64,000 nucleotides of DNA from assembly GCF_022832975.1 (NCBI RefSeq), contig NZ_CP094846.1, positions 248,001-312,000 on the forward strand, given 5' to 3'. This DNA is from Ornithobacterium rhinotracheale (GTDB taxonomy: Bacteria; Bacteroidota; Bacteroidia; Flavobacteriales; Weeksellaceae). Each line of letters opens with the position of its first letter. The stretch's first letter is position 1. Made by a program: the position numbers and the translations under genes. The notes under the pieces were generated by a model. That model did no database searches. It saw only the letters and a list, made by a program, of their open reading frames with translations, and had not been told where the DNA came from. Below are positions 1-8,497 of this stretch, piece after piece.

Positions 1-354
1 GAAAAGAGAAATGCTGATATTTTCTGTGTTTTTTTTAATAACATAAAAGTGCATGCTATACATGATGAGCGCAGAGGCGAAAAATAGGAACTCTCGTTTA
101 GTACTAATGTTTTGTAATAAGTAATAATAAGTTAAAAAACCTTTTTCAAAAGCCCCGTATAGAAATAAACTTTTACCCCTTAATACTTCATATACCTCCG
201 CGTAAATATAGACATCATACCCCCCAATCATATCACGCAAGCCCGTTATCAACATTAAGCAAACTAAGAAAAAATAAACTAATTTTTTATTTTTAAAAGG
301 GTTGCTAATGTAGACTATAATGGCTAATGAAAATATGACTAAGTATGGAATCAT
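1..354 (-). CDS. EpsG/Wzy-like polysaccharide polymerase, N-terminal part (cut by window edge)
   Basis: Reading the minus strand from the ATG at 354 gives 118 codons without a stop before the window ends, so the gene is partial. The protein begins MIPYLVIFSLAIIVYI, a first membrane segment, followed by a second hydrophobic stretch and then LRDMIGGYDVYIYAEVYE. A short-loop-membrane start followed by R-x-x-x-G-x-D-x-x-x-Y is the pattern of EpsG-family membrane proteins, which act like Wzy in polymerising repeat units at the cytoplasmic membrane. The start overlaps the stop of the preceding glycosyltransferase by 4 bases (ATGA), so it belongs to the same operon. The family call rests on the N-terminus only; a different multi-membrane-span polysaccharide protein is possible. 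Confidence 0.7.
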   Translation of the reverse strand, partial: MIPYLVIFSLAIIVYISNPFKNKKLVYFFLVCLMLITGLRDMIGGYDVYIYAEVYEVLRGKSLFLYGAFEKGFLTYYYLLQNISTKREFLFFASALIMYSMHFYVIKKNTENISISLF

Positions 355-1502
355 TTTTTTATCAATGTATCAATTAAATTTACAGAATCACAGCTTTCAT
401 ATAATTGTTTTGATCCCGCTGTATATTCAGGGTAATTATTTTCAATTTTTTTGATGGCTTTTACAATATTTTCTACATTCCATTCATCAGTTGAAATTCC
501 GGCTTGGTTATTTTCTAGTGCTTGTTTTAAGGCTGGTACATCGTTTCCTATCATAGGTTTATTAAACATACTATATTCGTATATTTTATTTGGAGCACAA
601 TATAGCAAATTTAAACTTTCTTCTACATTTGAATTCTCGGATGTGTTATATGTTAAAAATCCAATATAAGCCATTTTTGTCACAAGTAAGTGATATGGTG
701 GCGGGATGAATGGTAAAAAGTATACATCTTTATCTTTGTATTTCTGTTTCAAAAAATCCTTGTCAGTAGAATCTGCAGCCATAATACAGACAGCGTAGTC
801 AGGCCCCAAATGATTTAAGGAATCGCATATGTAATCTATGCGTCTTTTCTCATTGTCTATGGCTCCTTGGTATAGTAATGTTTTTTTTTCTTTAAGCGTA
901 TCAATCAACTTTTCATCAACAAAATGTGATAAATCGTATGAGAGATTCTCTAAGGATAACAATGGCTTATTTGGAATGATATATGGTGTTTTCTTCAAAC
1001 CAAAAACTGCTTGCGTTATTTTAGCCCTATTGTATTCACAACAAACTACTCTCCAGGCTGATTTTACATTTTGTTTTAAATCTAAATTGGGAACTACCAA
1101 TCTGTATTTCATTGGGACTTTGAAAAATGGCATTTCAAATAAATATAGAATTGTTCTATAATTTTTAATAATAGAATTCATCCTCCATCCATTTTCGTTT
1201 CCAAACACCCAAACCACAGTATCATCGTCATAATTTCTTTTGATGAATTGTTCTACTTGAGATTTGTTTTTGAACATCGACTGAAATTTTTTTACTGGGT
1301 TCGTTTGAACTTTGTCAACAACAACCTCTTCATAATGAATGTTCATTTTCTGCAGTTCTTCAATTAACTCTTTGGAACTACAATAGCCAAGCATTGTCAC
1401 ATGACAATTCAATTGAGCTAAAATTTTTAAAACACTTAGTATCGGTGGATATCTTACAATATCATCATCCGATATCAAAATATGTTTGCTGTAATTAGCC
1501 AT
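351..1502 (-). CDS. Glycosyltransferase, GT4/GT-B-like
   Basis: This 383-residue cytosolic protein has the two-domain layout of GT-B glycosyltransferases. The N-terminal part opens with a beta-strand and a DDD cluster (SDDDIVRYPP). The C-terminal part contains LLYQGAID at about residues 211-218, the usual start of the second Rossmann domain. Later come NLLYCAPNKIYEYSMFNKP and GNDVPALKQ, which match the nucleotide-sugar-binding region where Glu and Pro sit near NKIYEY.M..KP. It probably adds one sugar of the surface-polysaccharide repeat unit; donor and acceptor cannot be read from the sequence. It overlaps wecB by 8 bases and the downstream EpsG-like gene by 4, so the three are translationally linked. 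Confidence 0.75.
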   Translation of the reverse strand: MANYSKHILISDDDIVRYPPILSVLKILAQLNCHVTMLGYCSSKELIEELQKMNIHYEEVVVDKVQTNPVKKFQSMFKNKSQVEQFIKRNYDDDTVVWVFGNENGWRMNSIIKNYRTILYLFEMPFFKVPMKYRLVVPNLDLKQNVKSAWRVVCCEYNRAKITQAVFGLKKTPYIIPNKPLLSLENLSYDLSHFVDEKLIDTLKEKKTLLYQGAIDNEKRRIDYICDSLNHLGPDYAVCIMAADSTDKDFLKQKYKDKDVYFLPFIPPPYHLLVTKMAYIGFLTYNTSENSNVEESLNLLYCAPNKIYEYSMFNKPMIGNDVPALKQALENNQAGISTDEWNVENIVKAIKKIENNYPEYTAGSKQLYESCDSVNLIDTLIKK

Positions 1503-2619
1503 TTTTATTTTTTAAAAAGTTGATAATTCTTTCAGAAGCTTTACCATCTCCGTAAGGATTTTGAATTGATTGAATACTCGCGTAATAAGCAGAGTCATCA
1601 AGTAACTGGCTGCTATTTGAGATAATTTTATCAATATCAGTACCTACCAATTTTACGGTGCCAGCATCTACAGCCTCAGGTCTTTCAGTATTACCTCTCA
1701 TAACTAGCACGGGTTTACCTAAACTTGGAGCCTCTTCTTGTATTCCTCCGCTATCAGTTAAAATAAAGTAGCTTTGATTCATTAACCAAACAAAAGAAGG
1801 GTAGGATAATGGTGAAACCAATTTAATATTTGAAATTCCACGTAATAAATCATTTACTGTATTTAAAATATTTGGGTTCAAATGCACAGGATATACAATC
1901 TCTACATCATCTTTATACTTTTCAGCTATATTTTTTAATGCCTTGCAGATATCGATAATACCTTGTCCGTGATTCTCTCTTCTATGCCCTGTAACAAGAA
2001 TTATTTTTTTATTTAGATTTAATTTTGACTTTAGTTCTTCAATTTCAGAGTTAGAATAATTTTTTAGAATCTCTCGCCCTTCAAATAAAGCATCAATTAC
2101 TGTATTCCCTGTGACAATAATATTTTCATTCTTTACATTTTCTTTTATGAGATTCTCTTTTGAAAATTCTGTAGGAGCGAAATGATATGTTGAAATTCTA
2201 CCCGTGATTTGTCGATTCAGTTCTTCAGGAAAAGGAGAATTTATATTATGTGTTCTCAATCCCGCTTCTATATGGCATACTTTTGAGCCAGCATAAAATG
2301 CAGCTAATGCTCCAGCCATAGATGTAGTTGTGTCACCATGAACTAGGACATAATTTGGCTTGAATTCTTCAAGGATTGGCTTGAGTGATGTAATAATGTC
2401 CGCAGTTAGAGTATATAAGTTTTGATTTGGACGCATTAAGTTTAAGTCGTAATCAGGTGTAATACTAAAAAAGTCCAAAACTTGATCAAGCATTTCACGA
2501 TGTTGTGCTGTTACACAAACTTTTGCGTCAAATATAGTTTTTTGGTTTAATGCTTTGACTAAAGGAGCCATTTTTATAGCTTCTGGTCTAGTTCCGAATA
2601 GTGAGAGTATTTTTATCAT
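1495..2619 (-). CDS. wecB: Non-hydrolysing UDP-N-acetylglucosamine 2-epimerase
   Basis: This enzyme interconverts UDP-GlcNAc and UDP-ManNAc in the cytoplasm, supplying a ManNAc-type precursor for surface polysaccharide. The 374-residue length is typical. Visible family signatures are FGTRPEAIK near the N-terminus, VHGDTTTSMAGALAAFY and HIEAGLRT in the middle, VTGHRREN, and the C-terminal DSGGIQEEAPSLGKP followed by RGNTERPEA, which binds UDP. The start overlaps the end of the upstream GT2 gene by one base. A ManNAcA dehydrogenase (WecC) is not clearly separate here; the dehydrogenase at 7195-8490 looks more TviB/WbpO-like, so the use made of the UDP-ManNAc is open. Confidence 0.95.
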   Translation of the reverse strand: MIKILSLFGTRPEAIKMAPLVKALNQKTIFDAKVCVTAQHREMLDQVLDFFSITPDYDLNLMRPNQNLYTLTADIITSLKPILEEFKPNYVLVHGDTTTSMAGALAAFYAGSKVCHIEAGLRTHNINSPFPEELNRQITGRISTYHFAPTEFSKENLIKENVKNENIIVTGNTVIDALFEGREILKNYSNSEIEELKSKLNLNKKIILVTGHRRENHGQGIIDICKALKNIAEKYKDDVEIVYPVHLNPNILNTVNDLLRGISNIKLVSPLSYPSFVWLMNQSYFILTDSGGIQEEAPSLGKPVLVMRGNTERPEAVDAGTVKLVGTDIDKIISNSSQLLDDSAYYASIQSIQNPYGDGKASERIINFLKNKNG

Positions 2620-3596
2620 TATTTAATTATAAAATGTTTTACAAATATAGGTATATTGAAGAAGAAAGTAGTGAATTTTTGAAATCTTGTTTTTAGTGGT
2701 CCTTTTATTGGGTACAACTTTTTATTTGTCAATTCCTTAAAACACTTTTCTTTGAACCTTGCATTTGTTTTTTCTGGTGATTTATATAATTTCCATATTA
2801 AATTCCACACAACTGAATTGTAGTTTTTAGCAATTGCATTGTTCAAGTCTTTAGAATAGGAGTTGTTTTTATTTAGCTTAAACAAATTGCTAATTATCAC
2901 TTCGTCAAATAAATATTTTTCGTATTTCTCCTGCGTTTTAGGCTTTGAAATAGACCCTAATCTCTGTAAGTAGTTGTATCCAATTAAATCAGAAAAAAAC
3001 ACTTTTTTAGCTTTTAGAAACATTCTCATAGAAAATTCCATATCTTGATGAGTTAATCCCAATGTGAAAAGCAAGCTTTGCTCAAGTAAAAAATCCCGTC
3101 TGAACAATAAACAGCACATAGATGATGGTGTATATCCATTAATTAGAGCATCTGGACCACTCATTATTCTATTAAATTCCAATGTATGGTTGATTTGTCC
3201 ACCTAAATCTTTTCCGTGTTCATCTACATTTCTAATTGCAAAAGATGTAGCGTCAATTTCATTATCAATAGAAAAATTCAATAATTTTATTACATTATCA
3301 AAATCATTGTAATCATCTGCATCTAAAAATTGTAGATATTCACCCTTTGCCAAACCAATTCCTGTATTTCTTGCTCCAGATAATCCTTTGTTTTCTTGAG
3401 AGAAAACAAATACATTCGGTTTACTTGTTGAATATTCATTTAAAACATTAAGACTGTCGTCTGTTGAACCATCATTGATAAAAACGATTTCAAAATCTTG
3501 CTTAGGTAGTTTTTCAAATAAAGGTTCTAAGTTTTTAAATGTATCATTTAAAAAATCTTGACAATTATATACGGGGATGACAATTGAAAGTTTCAT
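2619..3596 (-). CDS. Family 2 glycosyltransferase
   Basis: This is a 325-residue GT-A enzyme of family GT2. It begins MKLSIVIPVYNCQDFL, has FINDGSTDDSL at about residues 40-50, ENKGLSGARNTGI near 70-82 and the catalytic metal-binding LDADDYND at about 93-100. A second acidic motif, THQDMEFSMR, lies where the catalytic base region is expected. The C-terminus has basic and hydrophobic segments that may touch the membrane. Its start lies inside the last 32 bases of the upstream gene, an unusually long overlap; the start is nevertheless fixed by the conserved N-terminus. It likely extends the lipid-linked repeat unit; the sugar is not predictable. Confidence 0.88.
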   Translation of the reverse strand: MKLSIVIPVYNCQDFLNDTFKNLEPLFEKLPKQDFEIVFINDGSTDDSLNVLNEYSTSKPNVFVFSQENKGLSGARNTGIGLAKGEYLQFLDADDYNDFDNVIKLLNFSIDNEIDATSFAIRNVDEHGKDLGGQINHTLEFNRIMSGPDALINGYTPSSMCCLLFRRDFLLEQSLLFTLGLTHQDMEFSMRMFLKAKKVFFSDLIGYNYLQRLGSISKPKTQEKYEKYLFDEVIISNLFKLNKNNSYSKDLNNAIAKNYNSVVWNLIWKLYKSPEKTNARFKEKCFKELTNKKLYPIKGPLKTRFQKFTTFFFNIPIFVKHFIIK

Positions 3597-4725
3597 TAAT
3601 GTTTAATTTTTTAGTAATGATTTCAAAGTTTGTTAGATTGTCATTTCTCGAATGAAGGTATTCGGATATGTATTTGTCATAAATGTGCTTTTTTATTTTA
3701 AAAGAGTCGGAGGTGATTTTTTCAATGTCATTATTTACATTTATGATTGGGGAGTCAAAATATTTAGCAATGTTATATGCTATTTTAGAATATTCATTCA
3801 AATTTGTTTTGTTTTCTTTATTATAAAACTCATTCATAGTTAATAAAAATAGAGGTTTGTAATTAAGAATAGAGAAATTAAATGCTGTAGAAAAATGTGT
3901 CATAACAGCTAATGCGTTTTTAGATAGTTCTGGAGTTTTGAATTTTATAATTTTTCTATTATTAAAATCGTATTCATTATAATCTGATTTGGGATGGGCT
4001 GAGATTATCACTTCCTTATTAAATTTTTTTTCCAATTGATTGAAAAATTTATTCATACATTCTAAGTAATGTTTTCTATCAATGTTTTTATATCCTCTTA
4101 GAGCAAAATCTGGATGTCCAACAAGAAATTGATCGATAAACAAAAAGTAATCTGTTGAAGTCTCGTATTTTTTTATTTTTAAATTTTTTTCATAATCTAT
4201 GTGATTAATTATATTATCACTATCATTTCTTTTATTTGGTGCTGTAAATTTTATTAGATTTTTATTTGTAGAGGAATTTTTAAATTTTTCAAGGAATAAT
4301 TTATGCATTAAATCTCTGTAAAATTTAATTGGATTAATATAATATAAAATTTTTTGAAATAAACTTTTCTTATTTAACATAACTTCAAGAGATCCCACTA
4401 AATAATTGATTCGATACGATTTAATAGATTGTTTGACTGCTGTTTCATAAATTATATAAGTTTTTTTATTTATCGGGATTTGAAGATCGCAATAAAAGTC
4501 TTGTTCACGGAGTAGAGCATTAACTACATCATCAATTGAATTAAAATATCTAACTTTATGATCAAAATAATCAACTTCATTAATATAGTTGCATCCAAAA
4601 TAGTCACTTAACGACCAATATTCAAAATCACATCCTGCCATTAGAAATTTGTCTTGAAAAAATAAGTCGTTTACAACGGGTTTTTGGTAAGGGTCAATAC
4701 AAATTACAATTATTTTAACTTTCAT
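3565..4725 (-). CDS. Unrecognised glycan-biosynthesis protein, possible GT-B-type transferase
   Basis: I do not recognise a named family with certainty. The 386-residue protein has no signal peptide or clear membrane span. The C-terminal half contains FIDQFLVGHPDFALRGY, then EVIISAHPKSDYNEYDF, then an acidic/Lys linker, THFSTAFNFSIL and KPLFLL. An HP(K/R)S motif followed by a Ser/Thr-rich H-x-S-T stretch and KP is reminiscent of the donor-binding half of GT-B enzymes such as sialyl-, Kdo- and glycerophosphotransferases. It overlaps the CMP-sugar synthetase gene by 11 bases, so a role in transferring the CMP-activated sugar is an attractive inference. Its composition is strongly AT-rich (many Lys, Asn, Ile), as in variable capsule-locus genes. 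Confidence 0.6.
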   Translation of the reverse strand: MKVKIIVICIDPYQKPVVNDLFFQDKFLMAGCDFEYWSLSDYFGCNYINEVDYFDHKVRYFNSIDDVVNALLREQDFYCDLQIPINKKTYIIYETAVKQSIKSYRINYLVGSLEVMLNKKSLFQKILYYINPIKFYRDLMHKLFLEKFKNSSTNKNLIKFTAPNKRNDSDNIINHIDYEKNLKIKKYETSTDYFLFIDQFLVGHPDFALRGYKNIDRKHYLECMNKFFNQLEKKFNKEVIISAHPKSDYNEYDFNNRKIIKFKTPELSKNALAVMTHFSTAFNFSILNYKPLFLLTMNEFYNKENKTNLNEYSKIAYNIAKYFDSPIINVNNDIEKITSDSFKIKKHIYDKYISEYLHSRNDNLTNFEIITKKLNINETFNCHPRI

Positions 4726-5389
4726 TTCTTAGTGTTTTTTTTAAAACAAATTCAGCAAAGTCAAAATCATATTGGTCATCAATATCTACATTGCCTAAAT
4801 GCCCCTCAACAAATAAAGGATAAGATTCTTCGTTCATAATTATACCTTGGTCTATTAAATGTTTTTTTGTGATGTATAATAGTCCATTCTCGTAGTAGAG
4901 CGGTTCCATGTCTTGGCTTCTCATGCCAAATTCGTAGTTAAATGGGATAAATTTATCACCTTTAATTTTTCCTAATTTATGGGTATCTCTACTTACGGTA
5001 AAAAGGCTATTGTAGCTATTTGTTGTGTAAATTTTCATCGCTTCTTCAAGTAATTTTTTTGGTCTTAAAGGGTTAGTAGCTTGCAATAAGATAATGTTAT
5101 CGTCCTTATCTAGGTTAAGAGTTGTAACTGCATGTTGCAAAACTTCAACGGTCGATGTGAAGTCTCCTGCTAATTCTGCTGGACGATCAATTATCCTAAC
5201 GCTTGATTGCTTAGCCACCTCTTTTATATTATTACAATCGGTAGAAACTACAATATCATCTATAAAATCAAAAGTTTTAGCATAATCTATACTATGTGTC
5301 AGTAGTGGTTTTCCCCCCAACATTTTGATGTTTTTTTCAGGAAGTCTTTTTGAGCCACCTCTCGCTGGTATAACTACTATATTTTTCAT
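4715..5389 (-). CDS. CMP-acidic-sugar synthetase (acylneuraminate cytidylyltransferase family)
   Basis: The enzyme activates a 2-keto acidic sugar (sialic, legionaminic, pseudaminic or similar) with CTP to a CMP-sugar. The 224-residue protein shows the family's N-terminal CTP-binding motif IPARGGSKRLPEKN at residues 7-20. It also has VVSTDCNNI, RPAELAGDFTSTVEVL and LLQATNPLRP, and the C-terminal VDIDDQYDFDFAE matching the metal-binding IDxxxDxxxAE region. No nonulosonic acid synthase (NeuB-like) or its partners are in the window, so the actual sugar is unknown; those genes may lie left of the edge. It is 4 bases downstream of the ABC flippase gene and overlaps the next gene. Confidence 0.85.
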   Translation of the reverse strand: MKNIVVIPARGGSKRLPEKNIKMLGGKPLLTHSIDYAKTFDFIDDIVVSTDCNNIKEVAKQSSVRIIDRPAELAGDFTSTVEVLQHAVTTLNLDKDDNIILLQATNPLRPKKLLEEAMKIYTTNSYNSLFTVSRDTHKLGKIKGDKFIPFNYEFGMRSQDMEPLYYENGLLYITKKHLIDQGIIMNEESYPLFVEGHLGNVDIDDQYDFDFAEFVLKKTLRNES

Positions 5390-5393
5390 AGAA

Positions 5394-7190
5394 TTAATTT
5401 TTTTGATTTAAATCTTGCAAATCTACCATTTGTTTGAATCTGCCATTTTGTTGGTAAAGCTCATGGTAGTTTCCTTTTTCAATGATATTTCCCTTATCCA
5501 TCACATAAATAGTATCAGCATGTTTTATGGTAGACAATCTATGTGCAATAATTACCATGGTGTATTTGCCTTGGAGTCTTTCAATATTTTCTTTGATGTA
5601 ATTTTCTGTTTCAGAGTCTAAAGCTGATGTCGCTTCATCCATGATAAGTAATTCAACATCCTTGTATAGCTCTCTTGCAATTGAAATTCTCTGTTTTTGT
5701 CCACCAGACACCAAAACCCCATTACTTCCCAAAGGTGAGTCTTCCTTCTTGTCTAAATCATTCATGAAATTGGTAAGTGCAACAAGCTCTATACATTTCC
5801 AAAATCGTTCAATATTCTTAGGTGTTTTCTCGTCCCAAAATGTGACATTATTGAAAATAGTATCATCAAAAATAACGGGATCTTGTGTAATGTAGCCTAC
5901 TTTTTTTCTAAATACATTTAGATGCTTTTCTTCCAATTTTTCTTGTCCCAAATAAATGTTTCCGCTATCTGGTTTCGTCAAACCACAGATTACATTGGCT
6001 AGCGTTGTTTTCCCTGCACCACTTTCTCCTACCAAGGCGATAGTTTCTTTGTCATTAATATGCAGCGATAGGTTTTTTAAAATATGCTTCTCGCCATAAG
6101 ATAAATCAATGTTTTTCAATGTTATTTCTTTGATTGTTTCAATTTTAGTGTTTTCTTGTTTAGTTTCACTATCTTTATCAAACTCAGAAAAAACTGTCAT
6201 TATAGCTTCATACCCCGCAGAATTGTTGATAAATAAATTTCCAAATCCTTGAGCTGAGGTTAAGTAAACTAAAGCTCTGTAGAAGTATACCAAACTGACC
6301 ATGATACTTACAAATGGAGTTTGTCTAAGACTCACTTGTATAAATATTACTGCAACGATAATCAATACGGTAACGGGTTCCCGTGCAGATTCTGCAATAG
6401 CATTTAATTTCTGAATTCTAAATTCCAAGCCTTGTGTTTCTAGAATATTTTTTTCAACCTTTTTATCATATTTAGATATATAGTTCGTAGCCTTTAAATA
6501 CTTGAAATTACTTAAAATTTGTATAATATAGCTATTAAAAGTGTTTCCTGTCAAAGTGAGTTTTCTCGCCGCTTGTTTTGTTGCCTTATTAATGTATTTG
6601 TAGACAAAGTTTGAAACAAGACCTCCTATTGCTACCAATATGGCAAATTGCCAATTAGATAGAAAAGCTAAAACAACATAAGTAATCAACATCACGCCAC
6701 TTTGTATAGCTTGAAAGCAGAAGTTCATTGCTTGCACCATTCTCTCAACTTGAACAGTTAATGCATTTTGTATTTTGCCTGGATCATATTGCGTATAGCC
6801 GTTGTATGATACCTTTTTTAATTTACTAATTAATGTAAAACGCATCCGCTTGATGACAAATAATCTAATTCTAGCACTATAGATATATCTGAGAAATGTA
6901 AGTATTCCTTTTAAGATAAAAAGTACAATCATAACGATTAGTACATTCTCAAAGTTTAATTGTATACCAGCATTTTGTAAACTATCTATAAAATATTTTA
7001 ATTTCCCTAAGGAATCAAAATTATTATCTCCGCCACCCGTTACAGACAACAATGGTATAAACATGGCAATTCCTAAACCATCTAGCAGCCCCACAAACGC
7101 GTTCATTAAGATGAAAAGGTATAAATGTATCCCTACATGTTTTTTAATGTAGCCTAAAAATTCTAAGGAAAAGCTTTTAATTTTTATCAT
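5394..7190 (-). CDS. ABC flippase, fused membrane and ATPase domains (PglK/MsbA-like)
   Basis: This 598-residue half-transporter has an N-terminal six-span domain (first span about residues 20-45, with GLLDGLGIAMFIPLL) and a C-terminal ATPase. The ATPase has Walker A GESGAGKTT, Q-loop ITQDP, signature VSGGQKQR, Walker B LLIMDEATSALD with the catalytic Glu present, and switch IAHRLST. It should act as a homodimer. Its place inside a polysaccharide operon suggests it flips a lipid-linked oligosaccharide across the inner membrane, as PglK does in Campylobacter. A lipid A exporter role is less likely given the context. Four-base gaps on both sides place it in the operon. No Wzx flippase is visible in the window. 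Confidence 0.82.
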   Translation of the reverse strand: MIKIKSFSLEFLGYIKKHVGIHLYLFILMNAFVGLLDGLGIAMFIPLLSVTGGGDNNFDSLGKLKYFIDSLQNAGIQLNFENVLIVMIVLFILKGILTFLRYIYSARIRLFVIKRMRFTLISKLKKVSYNGYTQYDPGKIQNALTVQVERMVQAMNFCFQAIQSGVMLITYVVLAFLSNWQFAILVAIGGLVSNFVYKYINKATKQAARKLTLTGNTFNSYIIQILSNFKYLKATNYISKYDKKVEKNILETQGLEFRIQKLNAIAESAREPVTVLIIVAVIFIQVSLRQTPFVSIMVSLVYFYRALVYLTSAQGFGNLFINNSAGYEAIMTVFSEFDKDSETKQENTKIETIKEITLKNIDLSYGEKHILKNLSLHINDKETIALVGESGAGKTTLANVICGLTKPDSGNIYLGQEKLEEKHLNVFRKKVGYITQDPVIFDDTIFNNVTFWDEKTPKNIERFWKCIELVALTNFMNDLDKKEDSPLGSNGVLVSGGQKQRISIARELYKDVELLIMDEATSALDSETENYIKENIERLQGKYTMVIIAHRLSTIKHADTIYVMDKGNIIEKGNYHELYQQNGRFKQMVDLQDLNQKN

Positions 7191-7194
7191 ACCA

Positions 7195-8490
7195 CTAAAG
7201 TCTACCGTCTATTTCTTCTTTGTCTAAGAATCCTTTAACATCAAAAATAACTGAATTTTCTTTAGACAAGTTTTTAATGTCAATTTCTTTGAATTGTTTA
7301 TGAGATACTCCCAGAATTACTGCATCAAATTTCTCGTTTGGTAAATCAGATTCACAATCTACGCCATACTCATTTTTTATTTCATCAGCAGATGCCCAAG
7401 GATCATAAGTAGTAACTTCTACGCCAAAATCATTTAAGCTAGTAACAACATCAATAATTTTTGTATTTCTAATATCTGGACAATTTTCTTTAAATGTAAA
7501 GCCGAGCACCAAAACTTTAGAACCATTGATTTTGATGTCTTTTTTTATCATTAATTTGACAATTTTTTCCGCTACATATTTACCCATTGAATCATTGATT
7601 CTCCTACCAGCAAGAATTACTTCTGGATGATACCCGAATTCTTCTGCTTTTTGAGCTAAATAATAAGGGTCTACACCTATACAATGACCACCAACTAATC
7701 CTGGTTTAAATGGCAAAAAGTTCCATTTTGTTCCCGCAGCTTCTAATACAGATAGGGTATCTATTTTCATCAAAGAAAAAATCTTTGAGAGCTCGTTGAC
7801 AAAAGCTATATTGATATCTCTTTGCGTGTTTTCAATGACTTTGGCAGCTTCCGCCACTTTGATTGATGGAGCTAGGTGAGTTCCTGCAGTAATAACAGAA
7901 CTATAAAGCCCATCTACAATTTTACCAATTTCAGCATTTGAGCCTGATGTAACTTTTAATATTTTCTCAACGGTATGCTCTTTATCTCCAGGGTTGATTC
8001 TCTCTGGTGAATATCCAACGAAAAAATCCTCATTAAATTTTAATCCAGATGTTCTTTCTAATATAGGGACACAATCATCTTCTGTACAACCTGGATACAC
8101 AGTAGACTCATAAACAACAATGTCATTCCTATCTAATACTTTCCCTACCGTTTCACTTGCTTTTATAAGTGGCGTTAAGACAGGTCTATTGTTTTTATCT
8201 ACAGGGGTTGGTACCGTTACGATATAGACATTTGCATTTTTGATGTCTTTAAGATCAGCAGAGCAAAATAATCCATTTTCACCATTTTCAATTGGAGATT
8301 CATTTTTTAGAACACTTTTTAAAAGAGCTTCATTCACTTCCAAAGTGTCATCTATTCCATTATTCAATTTTTTTACTCTATTTTGATCAATGTCAAACCC
8401 GACAACAGGATACTTAGTAGCAAATAATCTGGCTAAAGGAAGCCCTACATACCCTAGGCCTATGATTGCTATTTTTAAATCTTTATTCAT
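7195..8490 (-). CDS. UDP-N-acetylhexosamine 6-dehydrogenase (TviB/WbpO-like)
   Basis: This NAD-dependent enzyme oxidises C6 of a UDP-HexNAc to the uronic acid. The 431-residue protein has the Rossmann motif GLGYVGLP at about residues 11-18. It has the middle-domain signature AEAAKVIENTQRDINIAF and the catalytic cysteine in GGHCIGVDPYY at about residues 257-267. The C-terminal domain carries VLGFTFKENCPDIRNT. The AQKAEEFGYHPEVILAGRRIND stretch is characteristic of the TviB/WbpO/CapL branch (UDP-GlcNAc or UDP-GalNAc) rather than UDP-glucose dehydrogenase. With the 4-epimerase encoded immediately upstream it probably makes UDP-GalNAcA (or UDP-GlcNAcA); the order of the two steps is not decided by sequence. 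Confidence 0.88.
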   Translation of the reverse strand: MNKDLKIAIIGLGYVGLPLARLFATKYPVVGFDIDQNRVKKLNNGIDDTLEVNEALLKSVLKNESPIENGENGLFCSADLKDIKNANVYIVTVPTPVDKNNRPVLTPLIKASETVGKVLDRNDIVVYESTVYPGCTEDDCVPILERTSGLKFNEDFFVGYSPERINPGDKEHTVEKILKVTSGSNAEIGKIVDGLYSSVITAGTHLAPSIKVAEAAKVIENTQRDINIAFVNELSKIFSLMKIDTLSVLEAAGTKWNFLPFKPGLVGGHCIGVDPYYLAQKAEEFGYHPEVILAGRRINDSMGKYVAEKIVKLMIKKDIKINGSKVLVLGFTFKENCPDIRNTKIIDVVTSLNDFGVEVTTYDPWASADEIKNEYGVDCESDLPNEKFDAVILGVSHKQFKEIDIKNLSKENSVIFDVKGFLDKEEIDGRL

Positions 8491-8497
8491 AATTTTA

